In this document: positions 5,509 to 7,713 of the stretch, one piece after another | How the letters are laid out: every line of letters starts with the position of its first letter | Numbering within the stretch: the stretch's first letter is position 1 | Source of the DNA: an uncultured Methylophilus sp. | GTDB lineage: Bacteria; Pseudomonadota; Gammaproteobacteria; Burkholderiales; Methylophilaceae | DNA: 7,713 nucleotides | Assembly: GCA_936943315.1 (NCBI GenBank) | Contig: CAKZJM010000114.1 | Location: 1 to 7,713, forward strand | Direction: 5' to 3' | The notes under the pieces: model-generated | Told to the model about the DNA's origin: nothing | What the model saw: the letters and a program-made list of their open reading frames with translations, nothing else | The model's database searches: none | Translations under genes and position numbers: made by a program

Positions 5509-7016
5509 TGATGCAAGCCGACCTCACAAGTATTTCCTGGTTAAGTCTGGCCGTCTGGCTGCCGGTGTTTTCTGGCGTGCTGGTATTGTTGCTAGGCGGT
5601 GACCACAAGGCCACATTGACGCGTTGGCTGGCATTAGCAGGCAGCCTGGTCAGTTTTCTGGTGACGCTGCCGTTGTACACACAGTTTGATGTGCAGGATG
5701 GATTCTTCCAGTTTGAAGAGCTGTTGCCCTGGGTGCCAGCCTTTAACATGCATTATCACCTGGGCATCGACGGGTTCTCCATGCCACTGGTGTTACTGAC
5801 CAGCTTTACGACCGTGATTGTGGTGTTGGCTGGCTGGGAAGTCATCACAAAGCACATTGCGCAATATATGGCTGCCTTCCTCATCATGAGCGGCATTATG
5901 ATCGGTGTGTTTACTGCGCTGGATGCGATTCTGTATTACGTCTTCTGGGAAGCCATGCTGATCCCGATGTTCCTGGTGATTGGCGTGTGGGGTGGTCCGA
6001 ACCGTGTGTATGCCACGATCAAGTTTTTCCTGTATACCTTGCTCGGTTCATTGCTGATGCTGGTGGCATTCATTTACCTGTATCACCAGACCGGCAGTTT
6101 TGAGCTGGCTGACTACTACCTGTTGCCATTAAGCCTGCAAGCGCAGATTTATATTTTCATAGCCTTTTTTATGGCCTTTGCGGTGAAGATCCCGATGTGG
6201 CCAGTACATACCTGGTTGCCCGATGCCCACGTGGAGGCCCCGACGGGAGGTTCCGTGGTGCTGGCTGCCATTGCACTGAAACTGGGGGGGTATAGTTTCC
6301 TGCGGTTTGCCATGCCGATTGCCCCGGATGCGGCGCATTACTTCAGTACTGCCATGATTACCTTGTCACTGATTGCGGTGGTGTATATCGCATTGGTGGC
6401 CCTGGTGCAAAAAGACATGAAGAAGTTGATTGCCTACTCTTCAATTTCGCACATGGGTTTTGTCACGCTCGGCTTCTTTATGTTCAGCCAGCTAGGATTA
6501 GAAGGCGCCTTAGTGCAAATGATCTCCCACGGCTTTATTTCATCCGCCATGTTCCTGAGTGTGGGCGTACTGTATGACCGTGTACACAGCCGCGAAATCT
6601 CCGCGTATGGCGGGGTGGTCAACAAAATGCCGGTCTTTGCCGCCTTTGCCGTGCTGTTTGCGATGGCGAACAGTGGCTTGCCAGGTACTTCTGGCTTTGT
6701 TGGCGAATTCATGGTGATTCTGGCTGCGGTTAAATTCAACTTCTGGGTGGCGTTCTTTGCAGCGACAACCCTGATTTTTGGGGCCGCTTATACCTTGTGG
6801 ATGACCAAGCGCGTGTTCTTCGGCAATGTGACCAATCACCATGTGGCAGAGCTCAGTGACCTCAATAAACGTGAGTTCCTGATTCTGGGCATATTAGCGC
6901 TGCTGGTCATTGGTTTCGGCGTCTATCCGCAGCCCCTCACTGAGGTCATGCAGGCCACCAGTGCAGAATTCTTGAAACACATGGCGATTTCCAAATTGCC
7001 CGTCACAGGCTATTAA
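5508..7016 (+). CDS. nuoM: NADH-quinone oxidoreductase subunit M
   Basis: This 502-residue antiporter-like proton-channel subunit (ND4 family) sits between NuoL and NuoN in the membrane arm. Key residues are visible: Glu148 in YVFWEAMLIPMF (E. coli E144), Lys227 in AFAVKIPMWPVHTWLPDAH (K234), Lys258 in AAIALKLGGY (K265), His341 in ISHGFISSAMFL (H348), and Glu400 in SGFVGEFMVI (E407), the terminal proton-channel acid. The motif VEAPTGGSVVLA is also present. The length is normal for the family (E. coli 509), with about fourteen hydrophobic helices. The start overlaps the nuoL stop (TAATG), and a second in-frame ATG follows immediately at 5511. No Shine-Dalgarno sequence is evident upstream, so translation is probably coupled to termination of nuoL. 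A run of seven G at 6284-6290 lies in the codons for the two Gly after Lys258-Leu. Confidence 0.98.
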   Translation: MMQADLTSISWLSLAVWLPVFSGVLVLLLGGDHKATLTRWLALAGSLVSFLVTLPLYTQFDVQDGFFQFEELLPWVPAFNMHYHLGIDGFSMPLVLLTSFTTVIVVLAGWEVITKHIAQYMAAFLIMSGIMIGVFTALDAILYYVFWEAMLIPMFLVIGVWGGPNRVYATIKFFLYTLLGSLLMLVAFIYLYHQTGSFELADYYLLPLSLQAQIYIFIAFFMAFAVKIPMWPVHTWLPDAHVEAPTGGSVVLAAIALKLGGYSFLRFAMPIAPDAAHYFSTAMITLSLIAVVYIALVALVQKDMKKLIAYSSISHMGFVTLGFFMFSQLGLEGALVQMISHGFISSAMFLSVGVLYDRVHSREISAYGGVVNKMPVFAAFAVLFAMANSGLPGTSGFVGEFMVILAAVKFNFWVAFFAATTLIFGAAYTLWMTKRVFFGNVTNHHVAELSDLNKREFLILGILALLVIGFGVYPQPLTEVMQATSAEFLKHMAISKLPVTGY

Positions 7017-7019
7017 GGC

Positions 7020-7023
7020 AGGA
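7020..7023 (+). promoter_or_regulatory. Ribosome binding site of nuoN
   Basis: AGGA lies nine bases before the ATG at 7033, preceded by AAGGC at 7015-7019, within the 16-base nuoM-nuoN gap. It supports ATG 7033 over the in-frame ATG at 7042. Confidence 0.6.
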
Positions 7024-7032
7024 TTTTAAAAA

Positions 7033-7713
7033 ATGGATAATATGCAATTCGATTTGCTCGCCCTGTTGCCGGAAATGGTTGTGCTGGGCATGGCCATGTT
7101 TATTTTGTTGCTGGATTTATTCATCCTGCCACAAAACCGTTTTATGATTTATGGCTTAAGCCAATTTACATTGTTTGCTGCTGCTTTTTTTACCTTTAAA
7201 ACACATAATCCGGCAGTGGGCTTTGCGTTTTCGCATATGTTTATCGACGACACCCTGTCGGACGTAATCAAGCTCATGATGTACTTGAGCACCTCGCTGA
7301 TACTGGTCTATACCCGCAAATATTTGCAGGACCGCAATCTGTATCGCGGTGAATTTTATGCCATGGTTCTATTCGGCCTGCTTGGTATGATGATCATGGT
7401 GTCAGGCCATAACCTGCTAACCATTTATATTGGCCTGGAACTGCTGTCACTGTGCTTGTATTCCCTGGTGGCGTTTGACCGCGATAATCCAAAAGCGTCT
7501 GAATCTGCCATGAAATATTTTGTATTGGGCGCGCTGGCCTCGGGCATGTTGCTGTACGGCATGAGCATGCTCTATGGCATGACAGGTAGCCTGGATGTCG
7601 GTGACATCGCCAATAGTTTGTTACAGCAGCACAAGAGCCCAGTGCTCATCATGGGCCTGGTATTTGTCGTGGCGGGAATTGCCTTCAAGTTTGGTGCAGT
7701 CCCGTTTCAGATG
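7033..7713 (+). CDS. nuoN: NADH-quinone oxidoreductase subunit N, N-terminal part (3' end outside window)
   Basis: This is the first 227 codons of NuoN, the third antiporter-like proton-channel subunit (ND2 family), placed next to NuoK in the membrane arm. The frame stays open from the ATG to the window edge with no stop, so the gene is cut; E. coli NuoN has about 485 residues. Residues expected of the family are seen: Glu136 in IYIGLELLSLCLYSL (E. coli E133), Lys161 in SAMKYFVLGALASGMLLYG (K158), and Lys219 in GIAFKFGAVPF (K217). The segment ASESAMKYF after a short DNP loop is typical. Position 226, in the VPFQM stretch, is Gln where many homologues have His (PFH). The N-terminus (MDNMQFDLLALLPEMVVLG) leads directly into the first helix. 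Being last in the usual nuo order, it probably ends the operon, but the terminator is not visible. Confidence 0.96.
   Translation, partial: MDNMQFDLLALLPEMVVLGMAMFILLLDLFILPQNRFMIYGLSQFTLFAAAFFTFKTHNPAVGFAFSHMFIDDTLSDVIKLMMYLSTSLILVYTRKYLQDRNLYRGEFYAMVLFGLLGMMIMVSGHNLLTIYIGLELLSLCLYSLVAFDRDNPKASESAMKYFVLGALASGMLLYGMSMLYGMTGSLDVGDIANSLLQQHKSPVLIMGLVFVVAGIAFKFGAVPFQM

Overview
The window is a contiguous stretch of a bacterial nuo operon encoding proton-pumping NADH:quinone oxidoreductase (respiratory complex I). All genes are on the + strand in the canonical order nuoG (3' part), nuoH, nuoI, nuoJ, nuoK, nuoL, nuoM, nuoN (5' part). Both ends are cut: nuoG enters from the left without its start, and nuoN runs off the right edge after 227 codons. 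Almost every base is coding. The largest gaps are 56 bases (nuoH-nuoI) and 45 bases (nuoI-nuoJ); the other junctions are 16 bases or less, and nuoL and nuoM overlap by one base in a TAATG junction. I see no promoter, terminator, RNA gene, mobile element or CRISPR array.

The 14-gene style operon, the wording of the proteins (for example the NuoG tail with the FDPIVRRSAPLQ stretch, the 163-residue NuoI ending in KVYR, and the His/Asp-rich loop in NuoL) and a G+C content near one half by eye suggest a betaproteobacterium. A methylotroph of the Methylophilaceae type is my best guess. This is from remembered family resemblance, not a search.

The parts work together as follows. NuoG and NuoI belong to the cytoplasmic (peripheral) arm and carry electrons along Fe-S clusters. 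NuoI brings the two 4Fe-4S clusters (N6a, N6b) near the quinone site. NuoH forms the membrane side of the quinone cavity and joins the arms. NuoJ, NuoK, NuoN, NuoM and NuoL make the membrane arm. NuoL, NuoM and NuoN are the three antiporter-like proton channels, and the key Glu and Lys residues expected of them are all present where they can be seen.

This is a core housekeeping operon, and I find no evidence for an undescribed system. The most notable local feature is in NuoL: a 37-residue segment (15 His, 10 Asp) in the loop after the twelfth or thirteenth membrane helix. It is partly built from an in-frame 15-bp tandem repeat and followed by a second, smaller His cluster about 55 residues later. 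Lesser points are a Gln at an often-His position in NuoN, doubled start codons at nuoL and nuoM, and a short echo of the nuoI 3' end in the nuoI-nuoJ gap.
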